A stretch of 64,000 bases of DNA from Brachymonas sp049977365 (GTDB lineage: Bacteria > Pseudomonadota > Gammaproteobacteria > Burkholderiales > Burkholderiaceae_C). The stretch spans positions 42,000 to 105,999 of the forward strand of contig NZ_JBNGEN010000008.1 of assembly GCF_049977365.1 (NCBI RefSeq), given 5' to 3'. The notes under the pieces were generated by a model. That model saw nothing but the letters and a program-made list of their open reading frames with translations, made no database searches and was not told where the DNA came from. Positions within the stretch are counted from its first letter, which is position 1. Every line of letters starts with the position of its first letter. A program made the translations under genes and the position numbers. Below, one piece after another: positions 1 to 8,766 of the stretch.

Positions 1-1209
1 CAAATGGCGCAAATAGCGGGCAAAGTCCGGCAGCGCATGGCTGATGCGTCCCGCATCACGGGCCACGCCCAGCAGGTGCTCGTCGAGGGGCTGGTTGAGC
101 CGTCCCTGTGCATCGGTGTTCGCATGGGCACGGCAGCCTGCGTCACCCTTGAGCCGCTGGGGGGACGGCCCCTGCAGACTCGAATAGTGATGGTCTGCCA
201 GCATGAGCGACAGCCGGGCCAGATGCATGACATAGGGGTTGTCGAGCCAGCCGCCCTTGTCGGGGCGCGCGCGCAGTGCCTGCAACCTGCGCGCCAGCCG
301 GGCGGCACGTGCCTGCCACTGCGGCAGATGCACCGGCAGGCGGTCCGCGCACGCCCAGTAGGCCGCGACATCCTTCGGGGGCGCCTCGGAAGGCGGCCAT
401 TCGTTCCATCCCGCGGTCACGTCATCCAGCCCATGGCCCAGCCGCTCGACGGAATAGATCGGCAGCCGGCTGCCCATGCGCGCTGGCCGGCCCGCGTCGT
501 TGACCGACGGCACAACCGGCAGCCGGTGATGGGTGACGATCAGCCAGGCCACCGCTGCGGCAAGCGGGGGCAGGTTCCGGAAGGGATTCGACTGCGCCTG
601 GCCATTGAGGTCATCAAGGCCATCGCGCCAATAGCGACCGGGCTGCAGCCAGACATCGGCCGCCGACTCCGGCTCCTGTGCCGGCAAGTCGGCCATGCGG
701 GCAAGCCAGCCTGCGTCGTCGTCCTGCCCCACAAAGGCCAGAAACAGGCGCAGCGACACCCATTCGTGCCGGTAGGCGTTGCGCTCATGCCATTTGCCTC
801 GCAGCCGCTGCTGGAACGCCTCGCTCGCCTTGCCCAGATCGTGCAGCAGGGCGGCGAGCTGGGCCAGCAGCACAATGTCTTCGCCCGTCTGCCAGTCGTT
901 TTCATCCTCGGTGCGCAGCACATTGCGGCGGGTGGTATCGGTGGGCACGGCGCCCTGGGCGTTGAATCGGCTGCGGTCGCCCACGATCCAGAGCAGCTCG
1001 CTGTGGTCCAGCCCCCGGATCCAGTGGCAGGCCACGGCCGTGTTCCTGCGGGCGCTCTGCCGCAGCAGGCGCCGCAGGGTATCGAGCCCCGCCTGGGTCA
1101 TGACCGTCTGCCAGGTGCGCTCGCCCCGCCGCTCGGCGAACTGGTCCAGAATGCGCCGCGTCTCGCGCAGGGCACGCTTGTCGCACTCCGAAACCAGCAG
1201 CACATTCAT
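1..1209 (-). CDS. cas3: Type I-F Cas2-3 fusion (Cas3), N-terminal part, cut by window edge
   Basis: The interference nuclease-helicase of type I-F CRISPR, in which a Cas2-like domain is fused to Cas3; it degrades target DNA recruited by the Csy complex and also takes part in spacer acquisition with Cas1. The first 403 codons are visible with no stop, reading off the left edge. The start MNVLLVSECDKR is typical of the I-F Cas2 domain (about residues 1-95). The HD nuclease motif lies in ALLHDLGKAS, with His123-Asp124, followed by a His pair (227-228) in LIVTHHR. The helicase motifs would lie outside the window. The ATG overlaps the cas1 stop as ATGA, so the two genes are translationally coupled. 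The other I-F genes (csy1-4) and the array are expected further left. Confidence 0.93.
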   Translation of the reverse strand, partial: MNVLLVSECDKRALRETRRILDQFAERRGERTWQTVMTQAGLDTLRRLLRQSARRNTAVACHWIRGLDHSELLWIVGDRSRFNAQGAVPTDTTRRNVLRTEDENDWQTGEDIVLLAQLAALLHDLGKASEAFQQRLRGKWHERNAYRHEWVSLRLFLAFVGQDDDAGWLARMADLPAQEPESAADVWLQPGRYWRDGLDDLNGQAQSNPFRNLPPLAAAVAWLIVTHHRLPVVPSVNDAGRPARMGSRLPIYSVERLGHGLDDVTAGWNEWPPSEAPPKDVAAYWACADRLPVHLPQWQARAARLARRLQALRARPDKGGWLDNPYVMHLARLSLMLADHHYSSLQGPSPQRLKGDAGCRAHANTDAQGRLNQPLDEHLLGVARDAGRISHALPDFARYLRHL

Positions 1210-2246
1210 GGCAACGGCTCCCCGCCATCAGTGGGACGCGCCGGGGACGCCACGGTGGTGGAACCGGCCTCCCGGGCCTGGCGGGCCACCTCCTGCGCCG
1301 TGGCCTTGAGCGTGTCGATCATCACGTCGAGCGCCTCGGTGCGCGCAAAGTTCTCCAGGCAGGCCTGCCGGAACTCCTGCTCGCTGTGGCCCCGCATGGC
1401 CGACAGAAAGGCTTGCGGCAGCACGATGGCATCTTTCATCAGGTCGGCCACGTCGAACACCAGCCCGCCGCGCCGGGTCTTGCCATGCAGCACCGCAAGC
1501 CCGTGCGGCAGCCCCAGCACCCAGGTCGCCGTGGCTGCCAGGCCATAGGCCAGATAGTTGCCGTGGTCCAGAAAGCGGTTGGCAGCATCCGTGGCCTCGC
1601 CCCGCTCGGAACGGGTAAAGCTGCCATAGCCCGTGGCGGCACACGCCAGCCGGTAGAGCTGATGGGTCATGCGGGCCTCTTCGGTGAGCAGATGCACGGT
1701 ATCGGCTGCCTGCCCCATGCCTGCCTGCGCCGTGTGCAGCAGGTGCTCCAGCCCGGCCGTGTCAGGGGCAAACCCCTGCTCGCGCAGCACACGGTCCTGC
1801 TCCCAGCAGCGCAGAATGCGCGAAAGCCGAACGCGCTGGAACGCCTTGGCCGCTTCGAGCCGCCAGCGGTCGTCAAACCAGAACGCCACCCACTGCTGGA
1901 GGTATTCGGTCGGCCGGTATTCGCTCTGCGGCGACAGCCAGCCGATGTCGAGCCCGCCGTCGCTGCCCGCAAACAGGGGCGTACCGCCCCCGCCGCAGAA
2001 CCCCATCATCACGCCGGCCTTGGCCAGCTCGCGAACGGCTGCCTGCGTGATGGAAGTCCCCGTTCCCAACAGCACCGTGGTGGTATTGGCAATGGGAATG
2101 TTCCAGTACAGCGAGCGGTCTCCGTCCTCGGTGACGTATTCGACCCGCCCGCCCTTCACCAGCACGCGGCAATGCTCCAGGTAATAGAGATTGGCCCGCT
2201 TGGAGTGCAGGATGGTCTTGAGATCGCCGGGGGTGAAAGCCTCCAT
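1206..2246 (-). CDS. cas1: CRISPR-associated endonuclease Cas1, type I-F
   Basis: The integrase that inserts new spacers into the CRISPR array, working with the Cas2 part of the fused Cas2-3. The protein has 346 residues, full length for Cas1f. The N-terminal beta domain carries the motif ILHSKRANLYYLEHCRV, and the C-terminal helical domain carries the metal ligands: Glu190 (LLTEEARMTHQ), His254 (VLHGKTRRG) and Asp265/Asp268 (FDVADLMKD). These match the numbering I remember for the Pseudomonas aeruginosa enzyme. The start is supported by AGGAG 6 nt upstream. It is the first gene of the operon, begins 46 nt after purC on the same strand, and overlaps cas3 by 4 nt. No terminator is visible between purC and cas1. 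Confidence 0.96.
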   Translation of the reverse strand: MEAFTPGDLKTILHSKRANLYYLEHCRVLVKGGRVEYVTEDGDRSLYWNIPIANTTTVLLGTGTSITQAAVRELAKAGVMMGFCGGGGTPLFAGSDGGLDIGWLSPQSEYRPTEYLQQWVAFWFDDRWRLEAAKAFQRVRLSRILRCWEQDRVLREQGFAPDTAGLEHLLHTAQAGMGQAADTVHLLTEEARMTHQLYRLACAATGYGSFTRSERGEATDAANRFLDHGNYLAYGLAATATWVLGLPHGLAVLHGKTRRGGLVFDVADLMKDAIVLPQAFLSAMRGHSEQEFRQACLENFARTEALDVMIDTLKATAQEVARQAREAGSTTVASPARPTDGGEPLP

Positions 2247-2292
2247 GCCGACTCCTGCTGCAGCGTTGCGATGCGAACCGCGGAGGGGTCGG

Positions 2293-3213
2293 TCAGCGCG
2301 TCAGCGCTTCGAGTGCCTCGCGGTACTTGGCCGCAGTGTTGTCGATGACTTCCTGCGGCAGGGTGGGTGCGGGCGGCTGCTTGGTCCAAGGCTTGCCGTC
2401 GACAGTGGCGGTCTGGAGCCAGTCGCGCAGATACTGCTTGTCGTAGCTCGGGGGATTGAGGCCGGCGTCGAAGGCGGCCTGATAGCCGGCTTCGGGCCAG
2501 TAGCGGGAGCTGTCGGGGGTAAGCACCTCGTCCATCAGGGTGAGGGTGCCGTTCTCGTCAAGGCCGAACTCGAACTTGGTGTCGGCAATGATGATGCCCT
2601 TGGTGCGTGCAAAGGCAGCGGCAGTGCGGTAGAGCTCGATGCTCACCTCGCGCATGCGGGCGGCCAGCTCCTTGCCGATGGTCTGCTCGACCTTCTCGAA
2701 GCTGATGTTCTCGTCATGCTCGCCCACTTCGGCCTTGGCAGCCGGGGTGAAGATGGGCTCGGGCAGCGGGGAGGCATTGCGCAGCCCGGCGGGCAGGGGC
2801 ACACCGCACACGCTCTGGCTTTCCTGGTATTCGGTCCAGCCGCTGCCGGCCAGATAGCCACGCACCACGGCTTCGATGGGCAGGGGCTTGAGGCGCTTGA
2901 CCAGCATGCTGCGCCCCGTCACCTGGGCCACTTCGTCAGGCTGCACCACGCTCTCGGGTGCTTCGCCGGTCAGGTGGTTGGGCACGATGCCCTTGAGGCG
3001 CTCGAACCAGAACAGGGCCATGCGCGTGAGCAGCGCGCCCTTGCCGGGAATGGGCTGGCCCATGATGACATCGAACGCGCTGATGCGGTCACTCGCGACC
3101 ATGAGAATGCGGTCGTCGCCCACGGCATAGTTGTCGCGCACCTTGCCGCGTGCAAGGAGCGGCAGGGAGTGGATGGAGGAGGTATGGAGGGCGGCGGGGG
3201 TGTCTGCAGACAT
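2293..3213 (-). CDS. purC: Phosphoribosylaminoimidazole-succinocarboxamide synthase
   Basis: SAICAR synthase, which joins CAIR and aspartate using ATP in de novo purine synthesis. The 306-residue protein has the family landmarks LLARGKVRDNYAVGDDRILMVASDRISAFD near the N-terminus in pieces (GKVRD, SDRISAFD), VEAVVRGYLAGSGW-type substrate loop (EAVVRGYLAGSGW) and DTKFEFG. The frame stays open further upstream, but MSADTPAALH at this ATG is the usual beta-proteobacterial N-terminus and has AGGA about 9 nt upstream. It follows fba on the same strand, a pairing common in Burkholderiales, but a terminator separates them. purE and purK, often next in related genomes, are replaced here by the cas operon. 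Confidence 0.96.
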   Translation of the reverse strand: MSADTPAALHTSSIHSLPLLARGKVRDNYAVGDDRILMVASDRISAFDVIMGQPIPGKGALLTRMALFWFERLKGIVPNHLTGEAPESVVQPDEVAQVTGRSMLVKRLKPLPIEAVVRGYLAGSGWTEYQESQSVCGVPLPAGLRNASPLPEPIFTPAAKAEVGEHDENISFEKVEQTIGKELAARMREVSIELYRTAAAFARTKGIIIADTKFEFGLDENGTLTLMDEVLTPDSSRYWPEAGYQAAFDAGLNPPSYDKQYLRDWLQTATVDGKPWTKQPPAPTLPQEVIDNTAAKYREALEALTR

Positions 3214-3373
3214 GGAAATATCCTGTTCCTGTGACGGAAGGGTAGAAAGAAACGATCTGCCCATTTTATGCCGCCGCCCCTGCTGGGCGCTGCGCAGTTG
3301 CCGCGTGCATGCCCGGCCCCGCGACCTCGCGGCCGTCCATGGCGCCGTTGCCACCACCCCTTTGCTGCCGCAC

Positions 3374-3414
3374 AAAAGAAAAAGCGCATGGCCCGTTCCC
3401 ACGGCACCATGCGC
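3374..3414 (-). terminator. Intrinsic terminator after fba
   Basis: Read on the minus strand, an 8-bp perfect stem GCGCATGG/CCATGCGC (15-nt loop) is followed by TTTTTCTTTT. It lies 90 nt after the fba stop and should end fba transcription before purC. Confidence 0.8.
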
Positions 3415-3503
3415 CCTGCAGCCTTCCTGCCGGCCCCGGATCTGGTGCCGCACCAGACCCACGGCCGTGCAGACGCCGAATGGACAGCCAGCTCGACGCT
3501 GCG

Positions 3504-4568
3504 TTACTGCACGACCTGCGCGAGCGCGCCGGTGGCGTAGAGCTCGGCCATCTCGGACAGCGGAATGCCCTTGATCTTGCCACCCTGCCCTTCGCAGCCG
3601 AATTCGAGGTAGCGCTGCTTGCAGACGGCCTTGGCGGCTTCGCGGGCAGGCTTCATCCATTCACGCATGTCGAACTTGGAGGGATTCTCTGCCATGAACT
3701 TGCGCACGGCACCGGTCATGGCCAGGCGAATGTCGGTGTCGATGTTGATCTTGCGCACGCCGTACTTGATGGCTTCCTGGATTTCCTCGACGGGCACGCC
3801 GTAGGTTTCCTTCATCTGACCGCCGTACTGGTTGATGATCGCCAGCAGGTCCTGCGGCACCGACGACGATCCGTGCATCACCAGGTGGGTGTTGGGAATG
3901 CGGGCGTGGATTTCCTTGACGCGCGAAATCGCCAGAATGTCCCCGGTGGGCTTGCGGGTGAACTTGTAGGCGCCGTGGCTGGTGCCGATGGCAATGGCCA
4001 GAGCATCGAGCTGGGTGGCCTTGACGAACTGGGCTGCCTCTTCGGGATCGGTCAGCATCTGGCTGTGATCGAGCTTGCCTTCGGCGCCGATGCCGTCTTC
4101 CTCACCCGCCTCGCCGGTTTCGAGCGACCCCAGACAGCCGAGCTCCCCTTCGACGGTGGCGCCGATCCTGTGGGCCATGGCCACGACATCGCGGGTCACC
4201 TGCACGTTGTAGTCGAAGCTCGAAGGCGTCTTGCCGTCTTCCTTGAGCGAACCGTCCATCATGACCGAGCCGAAGCCCAGGCGCAGGGCGCCCTCGCACA
4301 CGGCCGGAGACGTGCCGTGATCCTGGTGCATCACCAGCGGAATGTGCGGATAGGCCTCGGAGGCGGCGGCAATCAGGTGCTTGATGAAGCTCTCGCCTGC
4401 GTACTTGCGGGCCCCTGCACTGGCCTGCAGGATCACGGGCGCACCGACTTCGTCGGCAGCCGCCATCACGGCCTGCACCTGCTCGAGGTTGTTGACATTG
4501 AAGGCAGGGATGCCATAGCCGTTTTCGGCGGCATGGTCGAGCAGTTCGCGCATGGAAACGAGAGGCAT
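3504..4568 (-). CDS. fba: Class II fructose-1,6-bisphosphate aldolase
   Basis: Zinc-dependent aldolase that interconverts fructose-1,6-bisphosphate with glyceraldehyde-3-phosphate and dihydroxyacetone phosphate, in glycolysis and gluconeogenesis. The protein has 354 residues, the length of the CbbA/Fba subtype of Burkholderiales. Visible motifs are the start MPLVSMRELLDHAAENGYG, the zinc and catalytic region VMHQDHG and MMDGS, the acidic loop GELGCLGSLETGEAG, and the phosphate-binding GTSHGAYKF and MHGSSSVP segments. The ATG is the family start. Its own terminator follows, so it is probably transcribed apart from purC. Confidence 0.97.
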   Translation of the reverse strand: MPLVSMRELLDHAAENGYGIPAFNVNNLEQVQAVMAAADEVGAPVILQASAGARKYAGESFIKHLIAAASEAYPHIPLVMHQDHGTSPAVCEGALRLGFGSVMMDGSLKEDGKTPSSFDYNVQVTRDVVAMAHRIGATVEGELGCLGSLETGEAGEEDGIGAEGKLDHSQMLTDPEEAAQFVKATQLDALAIAIGTSHGAYKFTRKPTGDILAISRVKEIHARIPNTHLVMHGSSSVPQDLLAIINQYGGQMKETYGVPVEEIQEAIKYGVRKINIDTDIRLAMTGAVRKFMAENPSKFDMREWMKPAREAAKAVCKQRYLEFGCEGQGGKIKGIPLSEMAELYATGALAQVVQ

Positions 4569-4722
4569 GGAAATTCCTTCGGGAAATAGAACGTGAAAAT
4601 ATTGGGTATGTCCAGATACAGCCTACTGATTTTAGGGCCTGTTGGCCCCCGCGCCTAGAACCTGGCCCTCCCTGCTCGCTGTGGACTGCCGCGAACGCCC
4701 CCACTCCCCCCGCTCGCGCATG

Positions 4723-4747
4723 AAAAAGCCGCCCCATGTGGGGCGGC
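4723..4747 (-). terminator. Intrinsic terminator after desaturase gene
   Basis: A perfect 8-bp stem GCCGCCCC/GGGGCGGC with a 4-nt loop is followed on the minus strand by five T. It lies 27 nt after the stop of the desaturase gene. Confidence 0.88.
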
Positions 4748-4774
4748 TCGGAATGCGTCGGGCGCGGAGCGGAA

Positions 4775-5902
4775 TCAGGCGGGAACCACCGTGGCGTCAA
4801 GGCGCGGAGTGCTGGTGGCCTGGCCGGCAAAGTCGGTCCAGCAGCGCTTCTCGAAACAGTAGAGCTTGCACTTGCGGGCCGTGTCGAAATACCACTTCCA
4901 CGAAAAGCGCTGCACCACGATGCGGCTGGGCAGCAGGTCTTCGAGACGCTGCTGTGCCTGCTGGAGGTGGTAGAGCGGAATGCTCATGTCCACGTGGTGC
5001 GCGGTGTGCTCCATGATGTGGTGCATGAGCGCACCGATGCGGAAGGGGAAGGTCAGGTGCACGGTGGTGGACACAAAGGGCGCTGCCTTGCCCCAGGCGG
5101 TTTTGTCCTTCTGCCAGCTCACCTTCTCGTGGGTGTGGTGCACATAGACCACGAAACCGATCATGGTGACCCAGAACAGGAAGGGAATCACGGCACCGAA
5201 GAGCACGGCCTGCCACACCGACTGCCCGAAGCCCCAGGCCAGCGCCACCACGGCCGCCAGCCACAGCACGGCAAAGGCCAGCACCAGCACGTTGTCCCAG
5301 ATGAACACGGAACGGCGCGTGGGCATGTGCTTGCGGCTGGGGAAGAATTCACGCTTCCACCAGATCTCGATCATGTAGTACAGCCCCGGAGCCCAGCCGC
5401 TGCGATAGAGCCGCTGCAGCAGGCGTCCCATGGGAGACAGGGCGTCATATTCCTCCTGCGTGAGCGGTTCCCACACGAAGTCCACCCCCTTGAGGCAGGT
5501 GTAGCCGTGGTGGATGACGTTGTGTCCCACATCCCACAGGCTGTAGGCGGTGAGCGAAGGCAGGAAGGCGATGCGTCCCAGCCACTTGTTGAGGGTGCGG
5601 TGGGGAGTGAGGCTCTGGTGGCAGGCGTCGTGCCCGATGATGAACAGACGCCCGGTCACAAAGCCTGCGGCCATGCCGCACAACAGCTGCAGCCACCAGG
5701 CATCGAACAGCACGGCTCCAGCCACAAAGGCGGCAAAGAGCACATAGTCAAGCGCCATGAGCGCAAACGCATGCCAGCTGTCTCGCTGGGCAAAGGGCGC
5801 CGTCCAGGACCGGATCACCTTGCGGTGGGGAAGGGGCTGGTCGGGCGCAATGGGCTGCTGCGCAGGAGCAGCGGAATCAACTGCGGGAATCGAATCGTTC
5901 AT
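4775..5902 (-). CDS. Membrane fatty acid desaturase
   Basis: A di-iron integral membrane desaturase of the FA_desaturase superfamily, probably introducing a double bond into membrane lipid acyl chains. The 375-residue protein carries the three histidine boxes: HDACHQ, HNVIHHG and the C-terminal HTAHHVD, with an extra HHTHE in between. Hydrophobic pairs surround them, as expected for four or more membrane spans (for example LMALDYVLFAAFVAGAVLF and LVLAFAVLWLAAVVALAW). I chose the ATG that gives MNDSIPAVDS; an in-frame start 11 codons upstream is possible. The box pattern and length resemble plant-like delta-12/omega-3 types, but substrate and position cannot be told from sequence. Confidence 0.85.
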   Translation of the reverse strand: MNDSIPAVDSAAPAQQPIAPDQPLPHRKVIRSWTAPFAQRDSWHAFALMALDYVLFAAFVAGAVLFDAWWLQLLCGMAAGFVTGRLFIIGHDACHQSLTPHRTLNKWLGRIAFLPSLTAYSLWDVGHNVIHHGYTCLKGVDFVWEPLTQEEYDALSPMGRLLQRLYRSGWAPGLYYMIEIWWKREFFPSRKHMPTRRSVFIWDNVLVLAFAVLWLAAVVALAWGFGQSVWQAVLFGAVIPFLFWVTMIGFVVYVHHTHEKVSWQKDKTAWGKAAPFVSTTVHLTFPFRIGALMHHIMEHTAHHVDMSIPLYHLQQAQQRLEDLLPSRIVVQRFSWKWYFDTARKCKLYCFEKRCWTDFAGQATSTPRLDATVVPA

Positions 5903-6265
5903 CAACGTGCAAACACTCGCAAAGAGTCGGCGCAAGGAACTGCCATGCTGCGCCTTTTCATGTGATGGGTTCTGCAGACCCCCTCCGCCGCGGGCGGAAG
6001 GCTCCAGCAGAAACCGGCATCATCGTCATTCATTCTATGAACCGCGCAAGAGAAACACCAGCAAAATCATTAACCGCAACAAGGACTTGTGTCACAGTTG
6101 TATCGCATTGCGCAGTGCTGTGCGAACGGGGCCACAGGCAAGGGCCTGCATGCTACCCGATGCCCGCCGTGCGGCACAGGACACACCACGGTGCCACCTG
6201 TGCCGCTGTAGCAATCGCACCACCGTGCGAAAGCCGCAGCAGGGCTCTACCGCCGTTTTCCGGGT
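5903..6265. other. Intergenic region between desaturase and old yellow enzyme genes
   Basis: No convincing gene in 363 nt. It holds a 6-bp hairpin (TCCGCC/GGCGGA, 5984-5998) and a long 10-bp inverted repeat at 6171-6206, described separately. It must contain the desaturase promoter unless that gene is read from upstream, but I see no good -35/-10 pair. Confidence 0.5.
6171..6206. repeat. 10-bp perfect inverted repeat downstream of the old yellow enzyme gene
   Basis: GCGGCACAGG and CCTGTGCCGC flank a 16-nt loop, 60 nt after the stop of the minus-strand flavoprotein gene. There is no T run on either side, so it is not a standard intrinsic terminator; it may be an mRNA 3'-end hairpin or a Rho-dependent stop. 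Confidence 0.5.
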
Positions 6266-7366
6266 TCAGGCGGCCAGCGGGGCGTAGTCGGTGTAGCCGT
6301 GCGCGCCGCCGCCATAGAGCGTGGCTGGATCAGGCCGGCGCAGGGCAGCGCCCTCGGCCAGACGGGCCACCACATCGGGATTGCCGATGAACGGCACCCC
6401 AAAGGCCACGGCCCGCGCGCGGCCGCTGGACACCGCAGCGGCCGCCGAATCGCCGGTGTAGCCGTCATTGGCCACATAGGCACCATGCCAGTAGGGCAGC
6501 AGGCGCTGCACGTCCACCATGGGCATGCCGGCTTCGGGCTGACCGAGCCCGGCCTGATGCTCGACCAGGTGCAGATACGCCAGACCCCGGGTGTCGAGCT
6601 GGGCCATGGCGTACGAGAAGGTGCGGAAGGGATCGCTGTCACGCATGCCGTTGAAGGGGTTGTTGGGCGACAGGCGCACCCCCACGCGGGAAGCGGGCCA
6701 TACGGAAGTCACGGCATCGACCACGCGCAGCAGCAGGCGGGCCCGGTTCTGCACGGAGCCGCCATAGGCATCGGTGCGGCGGTTGGCCCCGTCGCGCAGG
6801 AACTGGTCGAGCAGATAGCCGTTGGCCCCGTGGATTTCCACGCCATCGAAACCGGCATCCATGGCCAGCTGGGCGGCATGGCGGTATTCCTCGACCACGC
6901 CGTCGATTTCCTCCACGGTGAGCGCATGCGGAGTCTCGAAGGGCAGCTTGCCCCGAGGCGTATGCACCAGCCCCGGAATCGCCAGGGCGCTGGGAGCGAC
7001 TGGCAGGCCCCCCCCAGGCTGGAGGCTCGAATGCGAGGCCCGCCCCACATGCCAGAGCTGCAGCACGATGAGACCGCCGCGCGCATGCACGGCCGAGGTG
7101 ATGCGCCGCCAGGCGCGGGACTGCGCCTCGGTATAGATGCCGGGGGTGCCGACGTAACCCTTGCCCCGGGGGCTGATCTGCACCCCCTCGCTGACGATGA
7201 GGCCGGCCGTGGCGCGCTGCTGGTAGTACGTGGCCATGAGCGGCGTGGGCATGTCCCCCTGCGCCGCGCGGCAGCGCGTGAGAGGAGCCATGACGATGCG
7301 GTTTCTCAGGGCCAGATCACCCAGATGGGTGGCGGTGTAGAGAGGGGAATGCAGAAAGGTGTTCAT
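6266..7366 (-). CDS. Old yellow enzyme family NADH:flavin oxidoreductase
   Basis: FMN-dependent ene-reductase of the OYE family (NemA/xenobiotic reductase type), reducing activated C=C bonds or nitro compounds with NAD(P)H. The 366-residue TIM-barrel protein shows NRIVMAPLTRCRA near the N-terminus, LWHVGR, the catalytic motif HGANGYLLDQFLRDGANRR in parts (His and Asn of HGAN, then the Tyr), YGGSVQNR and the C-terminal phosphate-binding FGVPFIGNPD. I start at MNTFLHSPLY; the reading frame is open 16 codons further upstream but that part has no family similarity. It sits between pgk and the desaturase gene, a place where pyk is found in many relatives. The physiological substrate is unknown. 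Confidence 0.93.
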   Translation of the reverse strand: MNTFLHSPLYTATHLGDLALRNRIVMAPLTRCRAAQGDMPTPLMATYYQQRATAGLIVSEGVQISPRGKGYVGTPGIYTEAQSRAWRRITSAVHARGGLIVLQLWHVGRASHSSLQPGGGLPVAPSALAIPGLVHTPRGKLPFETPHALTVEEIDGVVEEYRHAAQLAMDAGFDGVEIHGANGYLLDQFLRDGANRRTDAYGGSVQNRARLLLRVVDAVTSVWPASRVGVRLSPNNPFNGMRDSDPFRTFSYAMAQLDTRGLAYLHLVEHQAGLGQPEAGMPMVDVQRLLPYWHGAYVANDGYTGDSAAAAVSSGRARAVAFGVPFIGNPDVVARLAEGAALRRPDPATLYGGGAHGYTDYAPLAA

Positions 7367-7480
7367 GGGAACCAGTGTAGCCAGCCCCTGTTTTTCCCCG
7401 TCTGCTCCCTCCACAAAATCCTACTGCGATCAGGGGCACTGCGCCGGGCAGGCACCGCCCGCCCGGGGTCCCGTGCGCGC

Positions 7481-8686
7481 TCAGCCCTGGGCGCGCTTGC
7501 CCAGAATATCGAAGGCCGGCAGGGTCTTGCCTTCGAGCACTTCCAGGAAGGCGCCGCCGCCGGTGGAGATGTAGCCCACCTGCTGCTCGATGCCGTACTT
7601 GGCGATCGCGGCCAGGGTGTCGCCCCCACCTGCGATGCTGAAGGCCGGAGAGGCCGCAATGGCACGTGCCAGCGTTTCGGTACCATGCGAGAAGGGCTCG
7701 AACTCGAACACGCCGACCGGGCCGTTCCAGACGATGGTGCCGGCCGACTGCAGCCGCTCTGCGAGCATCTGGGCGGTGCGGGGACCGATGTCGAGGATCA
7801 GGTCGTCCTCGGCCACGTCGTGGGCGTCCTTGATCTGGGCGGGAGCGTCGGCCTTGAATTCCTTGGCCACCACCACGTCGACGGGGATCGGCACTTCGGC
7901 GCCACGGGCCTTCATCTTGTCCATGACCTTGCGGGCGTCCTCCACCAGATCGGGCTCGGCCAGCGACTTGCCGATAGGCAGGCCCGCAGCGAGCATGAAC
8001 GTGTTGGCGATGCCGCCCCCCACGATCAGGCCGTCGACCTTTTCGGCCAGGCTCTGCAGAATGGTGAGCTTGGTGCTGACCTTGCTGCCGGCCACAATGG
8101 CCACGAGCGGGCGCCGGGGATTGGCCAGTGCCTTGCTGATGGCATCCATTTCGGCCGCCAGCAGCGGACCGGCACAGGCGATGGGAGCGTGTTCGGCGAT
8201 GCCGTAGGTCGTCCCCTCGGCGCGGTGGGAAGTACCGAAGGCGTCATGCACGAAGATGTCGCACAGACGGGCCAGCTTGTGGGCCAGCTCGGGCTTGTTT
8301 TTCTTCTCGCCCACATTCAGGCGGCAGTTTTCGAGCAGCACGACCTGCCCGGGCTGTACCTCGACGCCGTCGACCCAGTCGCTCACGAGGGGAACCTCGC
8401 GCCCCAGCAGCTCCGAAAGGCGCTGTGCCACGGGCGCCAGCGAATCCTGCGGCTGGAAGGCGCCTTCGGTGGGACGGCCGAGGTGGCTGGTGACCATGAC
8501 GGCTGCGCCGCCGTCGAGCGCCATGCGGATGGCCGGCAGCGAGGCCCGGATGCGGGTATCCTCGGTGATGTGGCCTGCGTCATCCAGCGGCACGTTGAGG
8601 TCGGCGCGGATGAAGACGCGTTTGCCCTTGGCCTGGCCCTTGTCGCACAGGTCGGAGAAGCGGATGAATGGCTGCATGGCGGTCAT
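7481..8686 (-). CDS. pgk: Phosphoglycerate kinase
   Basis: Transfers phosphate between 1,3-bisphosphoglycerate and ADP in glycolysis and the reverse in gluconeogenesis. 401 residues, normal for the family. Motifs seen: KRVFIRADLNVP, TSHLGRP, LLENCRLNVGEKKN, VHDAFGTSHRAEG, GSKVSTKL, WNGPVGVFE and the nucleotide loop GGGDTLAAI with STGGGAFLEVLEG. In the Burkholderiales cluster I know, pgk is followed by pyk and fba; here two unrelated genes occupy the interval. A consensus TATAAT lies about 50 nt upstream. Confidence 0.98.
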   Translation of the reverse strand: MTAMQPFIRFSDLCDKGQAKGKRVFIRADLNVPLDDAGHITEDTRIRASLPAIRMALDGGAAVMVTSHLGRPTEGAFQPQDSLAPVAQRLSELLGREVPLVSDWVDGVEVQPGQVVLLENCRLNVGEKKNKPELAHKLARLCDIFVHDAFGTSHRAEGTTYGIAEHAPIACAGPLLAAEMDAISKALANPRRPLVAIVAGSKVSTKLTILQSLAEKVDGLIVGGGIANTFMLAAGLPIGKSLAEPDLVEDARKVMDKMKARGAEVPIPVDVVVAKEFKADAPAQIKDAHDVAEDDLILDIGPRTAQMLAERLQSAGTIVWNGPVGVFEFEPFSHGTETLARAIAASPAFSIAGGGDTLAAIAKYGIEQQVGYISTGGGAFLEVLEGKTLPAFDILGKRAQG

Positions 8687-8735
8687 GGTCTGATGGGTGA
8701 TGATGAAAAAAAGAAAACGGAACCATTACGGCCCG

Positions 8736-8766
8736 ATTATAGAAACCGCCCCTGACGGCCCGGTAA
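8736..8766 (-). promoter_or_regulatory. Probable pgk promoter
   Basis: Minus strand: a perfect -10 TATAAT (8736-8741), 50 nt before the pgk start. The best -35 is TTACCG at 8761-8766 with a long 19-nt spacer, so only the -10 is strong. Confidence 0.45.

Noticed and set aside
4..1548. 514-codon plus-strand frame
   Set aside because: Lies antisense to cas2-3 and cas1; product is Arg/Pro/Gln-rich without domains. The minus-strand proteins have full family motifs.
1..2300. CRISPR array near cas1
   Set aside because: No 28-nt repeat with regular spacing is present in the window; the array is expected beyond the left edge.
6299..8755. 818-codon plus-strand frame
   Set aside because: Antisense to the old yellow enzyme and pgk genes, a codon-bias shadow typical of GC-rich DNA.
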